A stretch of DNA of 32,892 nucleotides from Acidovorax sp. GW101-3H11 (GCF_001633105.1 NZ_LUKZ01000009.1:368823-401714); one strand, 5' to 3'. Positions 9,244-18,214 are shown, counted from the first letter of the stretch. The notes: generated by a model not told the origin, from the letters alone. A program made the numbers and translations.

Positions 9244-10398
9244 ATGCGCATCTTTCACATCCACAGCGGCGGCGTGCAGGAGCTGGCCGAGCTGCCCGCA
9301 CAGATGCCCGCCCAGGGTTTTGTCTGGATCGCCTGCGCGCGCCCGGTGTTCCAGGCGCAGCTGACCGAGATCCAGGCGAGCCTGCAGGCCCTGGTGGGGC
9401 TGCAGCTGGTGGACCTGCATGTGTCCGACCTGCTCAACGCGCAGCTGCCCTCGCACTACGACTACACCTCGCAGTACGACCTGCTGGTGTTCCGCCGCCT
9501 GGCCACGGCGCAGGGCGACGGGGCGGCCCAGCCCCCGGCACCAGTTCCTGCGCCTGCGCCTGTGGCCCCGGCAGAGAGCCCCGCGCGCCGCAGCGGCCCG
9601 CCCGTGCTGCGCCGCATCGACACCAGCCCCGTGGGTTTTGCCGTGTTCGACCAGCTGCTGCTGACCGTGCACCCCAGCGACTGCGCCGTGCGCGATGCCT
9701 ATGCCACGCGGTTGCTGGCCTCGGCGCCCGCCGCCAGCACCAACGGCGAGGGCCGCAGCAACCCGGCGGCCGGTGCCCGCGTGCCCACCAGCCCGGCCGA
9801 CCTCATGCTGCGCGTGGTCAACCAGATGGTGGACGGCTACCTGGACCTGCGCCGTGAACTCACGCGCCAGCTGGACCACTGGCAGACCGAGCTGCTCAAA
9901 CCCCGCGCGCGCTACGTCAACTGGAACTCGCTGCTCGAAGCGCGCCTGTCCCTGCACATGCTCGACGAGATCTGCGAAGACCAGCGCACTGCCGTGCAGG
10001 ACTGGATCGACGCGCTGGAAACCTGGACCCTGCCCGACACCCCGGCCGGCCTGCGCGAGCTGGACCTGCTCAAGGTGCGCAGCCGCGACGTGCTGGAGCA
10101 CATCGAGCGTGTGGTGCACCACGTGCGGCGGCTGGAGCAAAGCACCGAAACCGCCGTGCAGATGCATTTTTCGGTGCAGAGCAACCGCACCAACGACATC
10201 ATGCGCACGCTCACCGCGCTCACCGCCGTGTTCCTGCCGCTGAACCTGATCGCGGGGATTTTTGGCATGAACTTCGAGTTTCTGCCGCTGATCCACAAGG
10301 CCGATGGCTTCTGGTGGGCGCTGGGGTCGATGGTGTTCATCGCCCTGTCGCTGGTGCTGCTGTTCTGGCGCAAGCGGTATCTGGCGAGGACGAGGTGA
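9244..10398 (+). CDS. CorA-family divalent cation transporter
   Basis: A 384-residue inner-membrane transporter of the CorA/ZntB superfamily, likely moving Mg2+ or another divalent ion. The signature GMN is in AGIFGMNFEFLPL, at the end of the first of two C-terminal membrane helices. The second is WALGSMVFIALSLVLLFW, and the protein ends with a basic tail. The long N-terminal cytosolic region contains a Pro/Ala-rich insert at about residues 95-120 (APVPAPAPVAP) that is unusual for CorA. The substrate cannot be assigned: the loop after GMN is not the canonical MPEL. It follows hemB by 68 bp across an R2 repeat. ATG 9244 is the first start where homology begins. Confidence 0.88.
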   Translation: MRIFHIHSGGVQELAELPAQMPAQGFVWIACARPVFQAQLTEIQASLQALVGLQLVDLHVSDLLNAQLPSHYDYTSQYDLLVFRRLATAQGDGAAQPPAPVPAPAPVAPAESPARRSGPPVLRRIDTSPVGFAVFDQLLLTVHPSDCAVRDAYATRLLASAPAASTNGEGRSNPAAGARVPTSPADLMLRVVNQMVDGYLDLRRELTRQLDHWQTELLKPRARYVNWNSLLEARLSLHMLDEICEDQRTAVQDWIDALETWTLPDTPAGLRELDLLKVRSRDVLEHIERVVHHVRRLEQSTETAVQMHFSVQSNRTNDIMRTLTALTAVFLPLNLIAGIFGMNFEFLPLIHKADGFWWALGSMVFIALSLVLLFWRKRYLARTR

Positions 10399-10401
10399 CA
10401 A

Positions 10402-10493
10402 CCCCCTGAGCGGCTGCGCCGCTTCCCCCTTCTCTCGAACTGCTGAGCAGTTCGGGAAGGGGGACGATGCCCTCGCTTCGGGGCGGCCCTTGC
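10402..10493 (+). repeat. SPR repeat copy B
   Basis: Starts CCCCCTGAG 3 bp after the corA-like stop codon, in the same direction. The central hairpin pairs CGAACTGC (10436-10443) with GCAGTTCG (10447-10454). Compared with copy A both changed positions are compensated on the other arm. The head hairpin pairs GCGGC with GCCGC, again with compensated differences from copy A. The rest of the gap to 10562 shows nothing else. Confidence 0.85.
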
Positions 10494-10562
10494 TCGGCAT
10501 CCCTGACCTGGGTCAGCGCCAGTATTAAAGGACGCCGCCGCAAAGTCACAAGTTCCAGTGCC

Positions 10563-11480
10563 TTATGGCCTGGCCACCCCAAACAACCCCGCCCCGTTGT
10601 CCCACGCCACCTTGCGCGCCACGTCGGCAGGCAGGCCGCCCAGCCACTGGCGGTAGCCCTGCATCAGGCTTTCGTAGTGCTGCCAGCGCTGGTTGACCCA
10701 GGTGTCCGAGCCGATCACGAAACGCGTGGGGTACTTGAGTAGCAGGGCGCGCCAGGCGGGGCACAGCTGGTTGTCGTCACACACCAGGCCAGGGCGGTAC
10801 GAGAGTTCGCCCACCAGGCCGGGGTAGCGGGCCATCAGCGCATCCACCCGCTCCACCGGCGCGCCGCCGATGCCGGTGTGGGCCCAGATCAGGCGTGCCT
10901 TCTGGCCCTTCGACGGCGTGTGGGCCATGAGCAGGTCGATGGCCACATCGTCCACATGGGCCAGCACCACCAGGTCGCGCTCTTCGGCCAGGGCCATGAG
11001 TTTCTGGGCCACGGGGCCGTTGGCATTGGCGCTGTCGTACAGGTGGAACTCGCCAATGCCCCGGTAGGGCCCGGCCGCCGTGCCGCGCGCCAGCTCGGTC
11101 TGCACCATGGTGTAGATGCTCTCGTCGGCAAACCAGCCGGTGTAGTCGGCCCGGTTGCGGTACAGCCGCACAAAGGGCACGACGGTGACCCCTGCCTCGC
11201 GCGTCTGCGGCAGGCCCGCCAGCGTGAGCGAACCCGCGTTGGGCCGCGAATTGGCCACGATGGCGCGCACACCGCTGGCCTTCATGCGGGCCAGCACATC
11301 GGCGGGCGGGTGGGGGCCGGTTTTGCCGTCCCAGGCCTCCTCGTTGTAGTGCAGGTGCGCGTCGAACAGGGGGCCCGTGTAGTCGGCGGCGCGGACGCTG
11401 GCGCCAATTGCTATCAAAAATATAGCTATCAGCGCTTTCTGGACGGGCGGCAGGGGCCTAAAAAGCTTGAATTTTTCCAT
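10563..11480 (-). CDS. Secreted amidohydrolase (amidohydrolase_2-like) with a repeat-encoded signal peptide
   Basis: A metal-dependent hydrolase of the TIM-barrel amidohydrolase superfamily with unknown substrate. Metal ligands are visible: HxH in [24 protein letters not shown] and the Asp of GSDTW. The 305 residues begin with a signal peptide whose hydrophobic core is [17 protein letters not shown], so the enzyme should act in the periplasm. The first ~25 codons are an R2 repeat (copy 3), so the export signal appears to derive from it. It follows the dienelactone hydrolase gene by 43 bp on the same strand and is probably cotranscribed. Start ATG 11478-11480. Confidence 0.85.
   Translation of the reverse strand: MEKFKLFRPLPPVQKALIAIFLIAIGASVRAADYTGPLFDAHLHYNEEAWDGKTGPHPPADVLARMKASGVRAIVANSRPNAGSLTLAGLPQTREAGVTVVPFVRLYRNRADYTGWFADESIYTMVQTELARGTAAGPYRGIGEFHLYDSANANGPVAQKLMALAEERDLVVLAHVDDVAIDLLMAHTPSKGQKARLIWAHTGIGGAPVERVDALMARYPGLVGELSYRPGLVCDDNQLCPAWRALLLKYPTRFVIGSDTWVNQRWQHYESLMQGYRQWLGGLPADVARKVAWDNGAGLFGVARP
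11407..11478 (+). repeat. R2 repeat copy 3, inside the amidohydrolase start
   Basis: Plus-strand sequence with GCTATCAAAAATATAGCTATC, AGCGCTTTC, GGGGCC and AAGCTTGAA, in the order of the R2 consensus. It overlaps codons 1 to 25 of the minus-strand gene. Confidence 0.75.
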
Positions 11481-11523
11481 GACAGCCCCCGGTAGATGCG
11501 TTGGTAGGTGGGTGTTGGTTGTC

Positions 11524-12213
11524 TCAGGCTAGGTGCTTGTCGAAGAACGCCAGCGTGCGGTCGCGCGCGGTCATGGCCGCCGGCTCGTCGTAGCTGCCGC
11601 GCTGATCGCAGTTGAAGCCATGGTCGGCGGCGTAGATGTGCACCTCGGCACCCGGCTGGGCGCGGGCAAAGGCCTGCACGCTGTCCACGGGGATCCAGTG
11701 GTCGCGCTCGCCAAAGTGGGCCAGCACGGGCACGCGCGGCTGGCGCGCGGCTTCGTCGGGGCTGGTCATGCCACCGCCGTAGTAAGGCACGGCGGCCGAG
11801 AGGCCATTGAGCGTGCAGGCGGCGCGCCAGGTGAGCAGCCCGCCCCAGCAAAAGCCCACGATGCCCACCTTGCGGCCGCTTTGCGCGGCGGCGTAGTCGA
11901 TGGCGGCCTGGATGTCGGGCATCACGCCTGGGGCGGGCAGCGCCTCCACGGCAGCCTTCAGGCCCATGCCGGCCTGCATGTCGTCGCCGGTGTAGCCCAG
12001 CTCCACGCCGGGCTTCACGCGGTGGAAGGTGGAAGGCGCCACCGCCAGGTAGCCCCGCGCCGCAAAGCGGTCGGCCACGGCGCGGATGTGGGAGTTCACG
12101 CCAAAAATCTCCTGCAGCACCACCACGGCGCCGCGCGGTGCGGCGTCAGGCTGGGCCACCCAGGCCGGAAACACAAAACCGTCACCCGAGGTCAGATCGA
12201 CAAACTGTCCCAT
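11524..12213 (-). CDS. Dienelactone hydrolase family protein
   Basis: A cysteine hydrolase of the alpha/beta fold, cytosolic, of the group that opens dienelactones or related esters. The 229 residues show the nucleophile in GFCWGG (Cys), the acid in [10 protein letters not shown] and the histidine in [16 protein letters not shown]. The conserved Glu lies in [10 protein letters not shown], which activates the Cys in the family. Start ATG 12211-12213 with AAGGAGA about 7 bases upstream. Divergent from the SDR gene across 116 bp. It is probably the first gene of a two-gene operon with the amidohydrolase, which suggests catabolism of an ester or lactone, though no other pathway gene is nearby. 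Confidence 0.92.
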   Translation of the reverse strand: MGQFVDLTSGDGFVFPAWVAQPDAAPRGAVVVLQEIFGVNSHIRAVADRFAARGYLAVAPSTFHRVKPGVELGYTGDDMQAGMGLKAAVEALPAPGVMPDIQAAIDYAAAQSGRKVGIVGFCWGGLLTWRAACTLNGLSAAVPYYGGGMTSPDEAARQPRVPVLAHFGERDHWIPVDSVQAFARAQPGAEVHIYAADHGFNCDQRGSYDEPAAMTARDRTLAFFDKHLA

Positions 12214-12329
12214 GCTGCAATCTCCTTGATAAAAAATGCGCTGGAGTGGCGGTGTGCCTGCAGCAAACCGCTGCCCGCAGCACCCAGAACCTGTTCCAAT
12301 GCGCCATTCTTGCAGGAGACCCCGATTTC

Positions 12330-13076
12330 ATGGACAAGATCGCCTTAATCACCGGTGCCAGCCGAGGCATTGGCGCCGCTACCGCCCTGCTGGCGGCACG
12401 CCAGGGCTGGGCGGTGGCGGTGAACTACCAGGGCAACCAGGCCGCCGCCGATGCGGTGGTGCAGCAGATCCGCGCCGCAGGCGGCACCGCGCTGGCCGTG
12501 CAGGCCGATGTGGCCGACGAGGCCCAGGTGCTGACCATGTTTGCCACCATCGACGCGCAACTGGGCCGCATCACCGCGCTGGTAAACAACGCGGGCGTGG
12601 TGGACACCACCCAGCGGGTGGACGAAATGAGCGTGGCGCGCCTGCGCCGCATGTTCGACGTCAACGTGATCGGCAGCTTTGTCTGCGCCCGCGAGGCCGT
12701 GCGCCGCATGAGCACGAAACACGGCGGCAAGGGCGGCAGCATCGTCAACGTCTCCAGCGCCGCATCCCGGCTGGGCTCGGCCCACCAGTATGTGGACTAC
12801 GCGGCGGCCAAGGGCGCCATCGACACCTTCACCATCGGCCTGGCGCGCGAGGTGGCTGCCGAAGGCATCCGCGTGAACGCCGTGCGCCCCGGTCTCATCG
12901 AAACCGACATCCACGCCAGCGGCGGCCTGCCCGACCGCGTACGCGACCTGGCCCACCAGGTACCCATGTTGCGCGGCGGCACGGCCGAAGAAGTAGCCGA
13001 GGCCATCGTGTGGCTGATGTCGGATGCTTCGCCGTACACCACCATGTCATTGCTCGAAGTCTCTGGAGGAAGGTAA
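12330..13076 (+). CDS. Short-chain dehydrogenase/reductase
   Basis: A classical SDR of 248 residues. NAD(P) binding is by TGASRGIG near the N-terminus, NNAG follows, and the catalytic YAAAK lies in HQYVDYAAAKGA with the Ser of NVSSAAS. It resembles the YgfF/FabG-like group; the substrate is unknown. ATG 12330 has CAGGAGAC 9 bases upstream and is where homology starts. It ends GGR then TAA, with SPR copy C starting 5 bp later. Divergent from the dienelactone hydrolase gene. Confidence 0.92.
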   Translation: MDKIALITGASRGIGAATALLAARQGWAVAVNYQGNQAAADAVVQQIRAAGGTALAVQADVADEAQVLTMFATIDAQLGRITALVNNAGVVDTTQRVDEMSVARLRRMFDVNVIGSFVCAREAVRRMSTKHGGKGGSIVNVSSAASRLGSAHQYVDYAAAKGAIDTFTIGLAREVAAEGIRVNAVRPGLIETDIHASGGLPDRVRDLAHQVPMLRGGTAEEVAEAIVWLMSDASPYTTMSLLEVSGGR

Positions 13077-13080
13077 TGAA

Positions 13081-13175
13081 GCCCCCCCTGAGTCGCTTCG
13101 CGCCTTCCCCCTCTCTCGCTTCGCTGCGCGATGCGGGCGGGGGACGCCCCCAGCGCGGCGGAGCGGCCCTTGCGC
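13081..13175 (+). repeat. SPR repeat copy C (degenerate)
   Basis: Begins CCCCCCCTGAGTCGC about 5 bp after the SDR stop codon, in sense. The head, central and tail modules can be recognised, but the central hairpin CGCTTCGC/GCGATGCG is imperfect. The stretch 13176-13241 before marC has only the GGAGAA ribosome-binding site. Confidence 0.7.
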
Positions 13176-13241
13176 GGGGGCACTGGCCTTTGCCGTGACA
13201 GTTTCAACGGCTATGAGCACACAACAGAATGGAGAACTGAT

Positions 13242-13877
13242 ATGGACTTGAAACCCCTCATTACCTTGCTGGCCATCGTGAACCCGCTGGCCATCGTCCC
13301 GTTCTTCATCCACTACACCCAGGGCTTTTCGTACGCGCAGCGGCGCCGCACCATCCGGGTGGCCAGCTTCAGCGTGTTCTGCGTGATTGCGGCCTGCGCG
13401 CTGCTGGGGCTGCAGATTCTGGATTTTTTCAACATCTCGCTGCAGAGCTTTCAGGTGGGTGGCGGCATGCTGCTGCTCATCAGCGCGATGAACATGCTCA
13501 ACGCCCAGCCCGCCGAGGCCAAGCCCAGCACCAACGAATACGAAGAAGGGGCAGAGAAAGCCGCAGCGGGCAGCAGCATTGCCGTGGTGCCACTCACCAT
13601 CCCGCTGCTCACTGGCCCGGCCAGCATGTCCACCGTGGTGATCTATGCCGACCGCGCCCAGGGCGTGTGGCAGACCGCCACCCTGGTGGGCTACGGCGTG
13701 GTCATCGCGCTGGCCACCGCCGTGTGTTTTTCGCTGGCCGACCCGATTGCGCGCGTGCTGGGCAAGACCGGCATCAACGTGATGACCCGCCTGATGGGCC
13801 TGATCCTGGCCGCGCTGGCGGTGGAGGTGATGGCGGACGGGCTGGGCAAGATTTTCCCCGTACTGATCGCGCGCTGA
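13242..13877 (+). CDS. MarC family integral membrane protein
   Basis: A 211-residue inner-membrane protein of the MarC/UPF0056 family with about six helices. Family signatures include AIVNPLAIVPFF in the first helix and AVVPLTIPLLTGPASMSTVV in the middle. Function is unknown; the family is not a proven drug transporter. ATG 13242 has GGAGAA at 13231-13236. It ends 6 bp before creB, so the two are likely cotranscribed, which places marC at the head of the cre locus. Confidence 0.92.
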   Translation: MDLKPLITLLAIVNPLAIVPFFIHYTQGFSYAQRRRTIRVASFSVFCVIAACALLGLQILDFFNISLQSFQVGGGMLLLISAMNMLNAQPAEAKPSTNEYEEGAEKAAAGSSIAVVPLTIPLLTGPASMSTVVIYADRAQGVWQTATLVGYGVVIALATAVCFSLADPIARVLGKTGINVMTRLMGLILAALAVEVMADGLGKIFPVLIAR

Positions 13878-13883
13878 CCGTCC

Positions 13884-14591
13884 ATGTCTGCCCGCCTGCT
13901 GCTGCTCGAAGACGACCCCGCCATCGCCCGCACCGTGGCCTATGCGCTGGAGCGCGACGGCCTGGCCGTGACGCACAGCCTGCTGGTGCACGACGCGCGC
14001 CAGCAGCTGCAGCGCACGCGTTTTGACCTGCTGGTGCTGGACGTGGGCCTGCCCGACGGCAGCGGGCTGGACCTGCTGCGCGACGTGCGCAATGCCGCGC
14101 CCACCGCCGCCCTGCCCGTGCTGATGCTCAGCGCCCACGGCGAAGAGATCGACCGCGTGCTGGGCCTGGAGCTGGGTGCCGACGACTACCTCACCAAACC
14201 CTTCAGCCCGCGCGAGCTGGCGGCCCGCGTGAAGGCGCTGCTGCGCCGGGCGGGCCACGGGAACGGTAATGGCCACCCTGCCGCAGCACCCGCCGCCTCG
14301 GCCACCGCGCTGTTCCACGACGACGAGACTGGCCAGCGCATCAGCCTGCGCGGCCAGGCCCTGCCGCTGACCCGGCGCGAATACCGCCTGCTGTCCCACC
14401 TGCTGCGCGGCGCAGGCCGCATCCATTCGCGCGACGCCCTGCTGGCCGCCGCCTGGGGCGACGACAGCGAAAGCACCGACCGCACGGTGGACACCCACAT
14501 CAAGACCCTGCGCGCCAAGCTGCGCGAGGTGGACCCGGCGCGCGAATACATCAGCACGCACCGGGGCATGGGGTATTGCCTGGATGTGTAG
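13884..14591 (+). CDS. creB: Response regulator CreB (OmpR/PhoB class)
   Basis: DNA-binding regulator of the CreBC system. The 235 residues have a receiver domain (about 1-118) with the phospho-acceptor Asp in LLVLDVGLPDGSG, acidic residues LLEDDPA, and Lys in LTKPFSPREL. A winged-helix DNA-binding domain (about 145-235) contains LTRREYRLLSHLLR, SRDALLAAAW and RTVDTHIKTLRAKLRE. Assigned to CreB because creC and creD homologues lie downstream and CreB-type sites precede creD. It is separated from creC by 1.5 kb holding another gene. The ATG lies 6 bp after marC. Confidence 0.9.
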   Translation: MSARLLLLEDDPAIARTVAYALERDGLAVTHSLLVHDARQQLQRTRFDLLVLDVGLPDGSGLDLLRDVRNAAPTAALPVLMLSAHGEEIDRVLGLELGADDYLTKPFSPRELAARVKALLRRAGHGNGNGHPAAAPAASATALFHDDETGQRISLRGQALPLTRREYRLLSHLLRGAGRIHSRDALLAAAWGDDSESTDRTVDTHIKTLRAKLREVDPAREYISTHRGMGYCLDV

Positions 14592-14593
14592 TA

Positions 14594-14640
14594 AAAACCG
14601 GCTTCTGCGCTCGTCCAGATTGGGTTCATAGCTATCTTTT
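14594..14640 (-). repeat. R2 repeat copy 4
   Basis: AAAACCGGCTTCTGCGCTCG, CCAGATTGGG and ATAGCTATC read as the reverse R2 consensus. Lies between creB and the following gene, ending 2 bases before its start codon. It is in direct orientation with copy 5 on the other side of that gene. Confidence 0.65.
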
Positions 14641-14642
14641 TT

Positions 14643-16076
14643 ATGAAGTACTTGCGCCGTTGCCTGAAAGCACTGGGCTGGCTGATGCTGGCCCTGGGGG
14701 GTTTGGTAGCCGTGTGGCTGGCCGCACTGGTCATTGCCAACTGGAACGACGATGCCTTGACCGAGGCGGCCCAGCGCGCGCTGCAGTACACGCCGCCCAC
14801 CGAGCAAGCCCTGGACGGCAACGGCTATCTGATCCTCATGGGGCTGGACGCACCTGCCGGTGGCGATGCCATCGGTGACGCCATCGCACTGGGCCGCCAG
14901 CGCCTGGCGCGAGAGATTGAGCGCAGGCGCTGGGTGGAGGCCCATGGCGACCGGCAGGAAGGGATGCCTCCATCCATCACAGCCGAGGCCACCTTGGGTG
15001 ACGTACTGCCCGACCGGCTGCGTTGCCCAGTCGGCGAACCGGATTGTTTTGCCTGGTTTGTGAAGCATGGCGATGAAGTGCAGGCCTTGGCAAAAACCCA
15101 CCAGGCCCTGCTGCAACGGCTGGCGGCAGCGGCCGGTGCCCCGCAGTTCAGCAACCCCGCCCCTTTTTACCTGCTGGCCGAATTCCCGCCCTATGCGCTC
15201 CTGGTACGCGCCCATGAACTTTTGCTGGCCCAGGCCGCGTTGGAATGGATGCACGGGCAGCCGCAACAGGCCGTGGACATCGCCCGCCAGGCCGCCCAAC
15301 TACGTAGCCGTATGGCAAGCACCTCCAACAGCCTGATTGCGTCCATGATCACACTGGCCATGCAGCACCGCGAACTGCGATGGTTCAGCGATGCGAGCGC
15401 ACAAACAGCATCGCTAACACCTGCGGCTGTGTCCACAGCGATCGAAGAACTTCTTTCCGTGCCGACCGAGTCCTTGGGGTCAGCCATGGAGGGGGAAATG
15501 CGTTTTGTTGCCAGCGGTTTTTATATGTACAAAACCGTTGATTTGTTCACCAGTCCATGGGACGCACCCCCCACATGGTGGCAACGCCTCTTGAACAAAG
15601 CGAGCAATTGGGCCTACTTACCCGGACAGACGCTCAATCTCTCGCTCGACTACCTGCAGGAGGTGCAAGCCATTGGCGGAATGCCCGCCCAAAAGCAGGA
15701 CGCTGCTTTTTCCAGTCTCATGCAGCAACTGGAAGATGATGGAGCGTGTCTGCCCTGGAAACGCTTGCGCAATGTCACGGGTACTTGTCTGGCGGCGATC
15801 ACGGCGCCCAGTTACCAGGGGTACGCCCAACGAGTGACAGACATGAGCGGCTATCGCCGCCTTGTCCTCCTGCAGCACCGCGCCGCCACAGAACAGGTCG
15901 CCCCGCCCGACATGCCCGCGTGGCTAGCACAGTCACCCGAGGCGCTGCGCAACCCCTACACCCTGGAGCCGATGCAATGGGACGCAGCCACCCGCAGCCT
16001 GGTGTTTGAAGGCCGCGAGAAGCAGAACCAGAACCCTGGCCGGTCCTCGACCTACCGCGTTCGCCTGCGGGGGTAA
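14643..16076 (+). CDS. Membrane-anchored protein of unknown function inside the cre locus
   Basis: A 477-residue protein that I do not recognise. It starts MKYLRRCLKALGWLMLALGG, giving one N-terminal membrane helix (about 12-34) with a basic cytosolic end, so the rest should face the periplasm. Two Cys in RCPVGEPDCF and others in GACLPW and GTCL could form disulfides. Helix-rich Ala/Leu/Gln segments (180-230) are seen, but no catalytic motif. It separates creB from creC. R2 repeats in the same orientation lie on both sides, and its codon usage looks somewhat more AT-rich in places, so it may have been inserted. There is no ribosome-binding site in the 10 bases before the ATG. Confidence 0.8.
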   Translation: MKYLRRCLKALGWLMLALGGLVAVWLAALVIANWNDDALTEAAQRALQYTPPTEQALDGNGYLILMGLDAPAGGDAIGDAIALGRQRLAREIERRRWVEAHGDRQEGMPPSITAEATLGDVLPDRLRCPVGEPDCFAWFVKHGDEVQALAKTHQALLQRLAAAAGAPQFSNPAPFYLLAEFPPYALLVRAHELLLAQAALEWMHGQPQQAVDIARQAAQLRSRMASTSNSLIASMITLAMQHRELRWFSDASAQTASLTPAAVSTAIEELLSVPTESLGSAMEGEMRFVASGFYMYKTVDLFTSPWDAPPTWWQRLLNKASNWAYLPGQTLNLSLDYLQEVQAIGGMPAQKQDAAFSSLMQQLEDDGACLPWKRLRNVTGTCLAAITAPSYQGYAQRVTDMSGYRRLVLLQHRAATEQVAPPDMPAWLAQSPEALRNPYTLEPMQWDAATRSLVFEGREKQNQNPGRSSTYRVRLRG

Positions 16077-16142
16077 AAAAGGCATGAAATCCGCCGTCTG
16101 CGCGCGCCCAGCAATCTTTTGCAGCTACTGTTTTTATAGAGA
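16076..16142 (-). repeat. R2 repeat copy 5
   Basis: AAATCCGCCGTCTGCGCGCG, CCCAGCAATC, GCAGCTAC and TTTTTATAG. It starts right at the stop codon of the preceding gene and ends about 13 bp before creC. Its end contributes AGAGAGG, a possible creC ribosome-binding site. Confidence 0.65.
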
Positions 16143-16155
16143 GGCCCGCTGATCC

Positions 16156-17622
16156 ATGCGCCTCGGCATCCGCCTGCTGTTCGCCTTCTTCCTCATCAAC
16201 GGCATCGCCGCGTTTTTTGTGCTGCGCGTGTTCATGGCCGAGATCAAGCCCAGCGTGCGCGAGGTGATGGAGGACATGATGGTGGACACGGCCAACATCC
16301 TGGCCGAGCTGGCCAGCGAGGACCTGGCCGCCGGGCGGCTGGCGGCACAGGCCAACAACAGCAGCACCAGCCCGTTTGCCCAGCATGTACGGCGCTACGC
16401 CACGCGGCCCGTTGATGCGGCCATCTGGGGCTTTTCCAAGCAGTCGCTCGACTACCGCATCTATGTGACCGACACCACGGGGCGCGTGCTGTTCGACTCG
16501 GAAAACCGCGCCATCGGTGCCGATTATTCGCGGTGGCGCGACGTGGCGCGCACGCTGCGCGGCGAGTACGGCGCGCGCTCCACCCGCGATGTGGAGGACG
16601 ACGACACCAGCGGCGTGATGCATGTGGCCGCACCCATCTACGTGAACAGCCAGATCGCGGGCGTACTCACCGTGGCCAAGCCCACGCGCACGGTGCAGCG
16701 CTTCATCGACCGGGCCGAGCGCAAGGTGTTCATGGGCGGGCTGTTGCTGCTGGCGCTCTCGGCGGCCGTGGGTGTGGCGGTGACGCTGTGGATGGTGTGG
16801 AACGTGCGCCGCCTGCGCGACTACGCCCTGAGCGTGCAGGGCCCCGCCGATGGCGAACGCCACGATCCGAACCTTCCGCCCACCCCGGCCCTGGCCGTGC
16901 CCGAGGTGCCCGGCGAGCTGGGCGACCTGGCCCGCGCCATGGACCGCATGCGCGCGCGGCTGGAGGGGCGCGACTACATCGAGGGCTATGTGCGCGCGCT
17001 CACGCACGAACTCAAAAGCCCCGTGGCCGCCATAAGGGGCGCGGGCGAGCTGCTGCAGGACGAGCTGCCCGCCGCCGACCGCGCCGAGTTTGCGACCCAG
17101 GTGGTACAGCAAAGCGAGCGCCTGCAGCGCATCATCGACCGGCTGCTGGAGCTGTCCAAGCTGGAACAGCGCCAGCACGCCGAAGGCCGCGGGCCCGTGG
17201 CGCTGCACGACTGCGCCGAGGCCGCCATTGCCCAGACCCGCGCCCGCGCGGGGCAGCGCGGCATCAGCCTGGCGCTGGAAGGCCACGGCACCAGCGGCCC
17301 GTGGGAGGCGGAGCTGGTGACGCTGGCGCTGACCAATCTGCTGGACAACGCGATCGACTTTGCGCCCGCAGGCAGCACGGTGCGGGTGGAGCTGGACGGC
17401 GCCACGGTGGCCGTGCAGGACAGCGGCCCCGGCGTGCCCGACTACGCGCTGCCGCGCCTGGGCGAGCGCTTCTTCACCACCGCGCGGCCGGGTGGCGAGC
17501 GCAGCGGATCGGGCCTGGGGCTGGCGATTGTGCAGCGCGTGATGGCGCTGCATGGGGGGCAGATGGTGGCGCGAAACACGGCGCCGGGGCTGCGGGTGGA
17601 GCTGGTGTTTCGGGGCTCCTAA
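16156..17622 (+). CDS. creC: Sensor histidine kinase CreC
   Basis: Membrane sensor kinase of the CreBC system. The 488 residues start MRLGIRLLFAFFLINGIAAF (helix 1, about 5-25). A periplasmic domain contains the CreC-typical segments FDSENRAIGADYSRW and LRGEYGARSTRD. A second helix (about 194-215) and a HAMP-like linker follow. The H box ALTHELKSPVAAIRGAGELL holds the phosphorylated His, the N box is NLLDNAIDFAP, and the G boxes are DSGPGVPDYALPRLGERFF and GSGLGLAIV. The close match of the sensor domain to E. coli CreC makes the identity firm. The stop codon overlaps that of the convergent gene downstream by 3 bp. Confidence 0.95.
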   Translation: MRLGIRLLFAFFLINGIAAFFVLRVFMAEIKPSVREVMEDMMVDTANILAELASEDLAAGRLAAQANNSSTSPFAQHVRRYATRPVDAAIWGFSKQSLDYRIYVTDTTGRVLFDSENRAIGADYSRWRDVARTLRGEYGARSTRDVEDDDTSGVMHVAAPIYVNSQIAGVLTVAKPTRTVQRFIDRAERKVFMGGLLLLALSAAVGVAVTLWMVWNVRRLRDYALSVQGPADGERHDPNLPPTPALAVPEVPGELGDLARAMDRMRARLEGRDYIEGYVRALTHELKSPVAAIRGAGELLQDELPAADRAEFATQVVQQSERLQRIIDRLLELSKLEQRQHAEGRGPVALHDCAEAAIAQTRARAGQRGISLALEGHGTSGPWEAELVTLALTNLLDNAIDFAPAGSTVRVELDGATVAVQDSGPGVPDYALPRLGERFFTTARPGGERSGSGLGLAIVQRVMALHGGQMVARNTAPGLRVELVFRGS

Positions 17623-18164
17623 GCGGCCGCCACCTTGAGGCGGGGCTGGGCATTCAGGAAGTGCACGAGGTCACCCACGGTGTTGACCTTGTCGTAAAAG
17701 GGATTGGTCCGCGTGTCAGAGAGGTTGCGGCCAGCGCGCTGCGCCATATCCACTAAGACATGGTCCAGGTCTTCGGACTCCAATTGCAGGTCCTCCTCCA
17801 GACGGTCTGTCACTCGCAACGGCAGCGCCCATTTTTCCGAGTAATAGCGCTGAAGCTCCTCATAAACCGATCGAACGACCCAGGTATCCACCTGGCGACA
17901 GTCGATAGCACGGGCAAATTGGCAAATGGACTCTCCCGAACGCGTCTGCAGCCGTTGCACCAGACGCTTGCCCTGCTGTCGCTCCTCTATGGCAACCAGG
18001 GCCCAGATCGCAACTGCTATCGAGCACACCGTGACGGGATAGGCCCACAAGACGAGCAGTAATGAGCACAGCAGCGCCAATACAGCGACGGCCATGAAGA
18101 TGCGCCCGCGCCACGGTATAGCGGGGCGCTGAGCCTTGGGCATGAACCGGGAAGCTCTTCGCAT
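17619..18164 (-). CDS. Membrane protein with a possible acyl-carrier-like C-terminal domain
   Basis: A 181-residue protein with a basic N-terminus and two adjacent hydrophobic segments (about 22-40 and 44-58). A cytosolic or periplasmic C-terminal part follows. That part, YSEKWALPLRVTDRLEEDL then LESEDLDHVLVDMA, has the pattern of the acyl-carrier-like DUF1493 group (helix, acidic D-L-x-L-x-S/D-D). There is no canonical DSL phosphopantetheine serine, so carrier activity is not implied. The assignment is a suggestion from pattern only. It is inserted against the cre direction between creC and creD. Its start has AGAGGA 6 bases upstream, and the CreB sites at 18215-18250 lie between it and creD. 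Confidence 0.78.
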   Translation of the reverse strand: MRRASRFMPKAQRPAIPWRGRIFMAVAVLALLCSLLLVLWAYPVTVCSIAVAIWALVAIEERQQGKRLVQRLQTRSGESICQFARAIDCRQVDTWVVRSVYEELQRYYSEKWALPLRVTDRLEEDLQLESEDLDHVLVDMAQRAGRNLSDTRTNPFYDKVNTVGDLVHFLNAQPRLKVAAA

Positions 18165-18214
18165 GGTGATCCTCTTGCGGCGACTGAAGAGGACCCATTC
18201 TGCCAGCGCCCCAC

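Noticed and set aside
13047..17553. Long open frames opposite creB, the unknown gene and creC
   Set aside because: Antisense to proteins with clear domains; low-complexity Gln/His/Arg composition shows reverse-strand shadowing.
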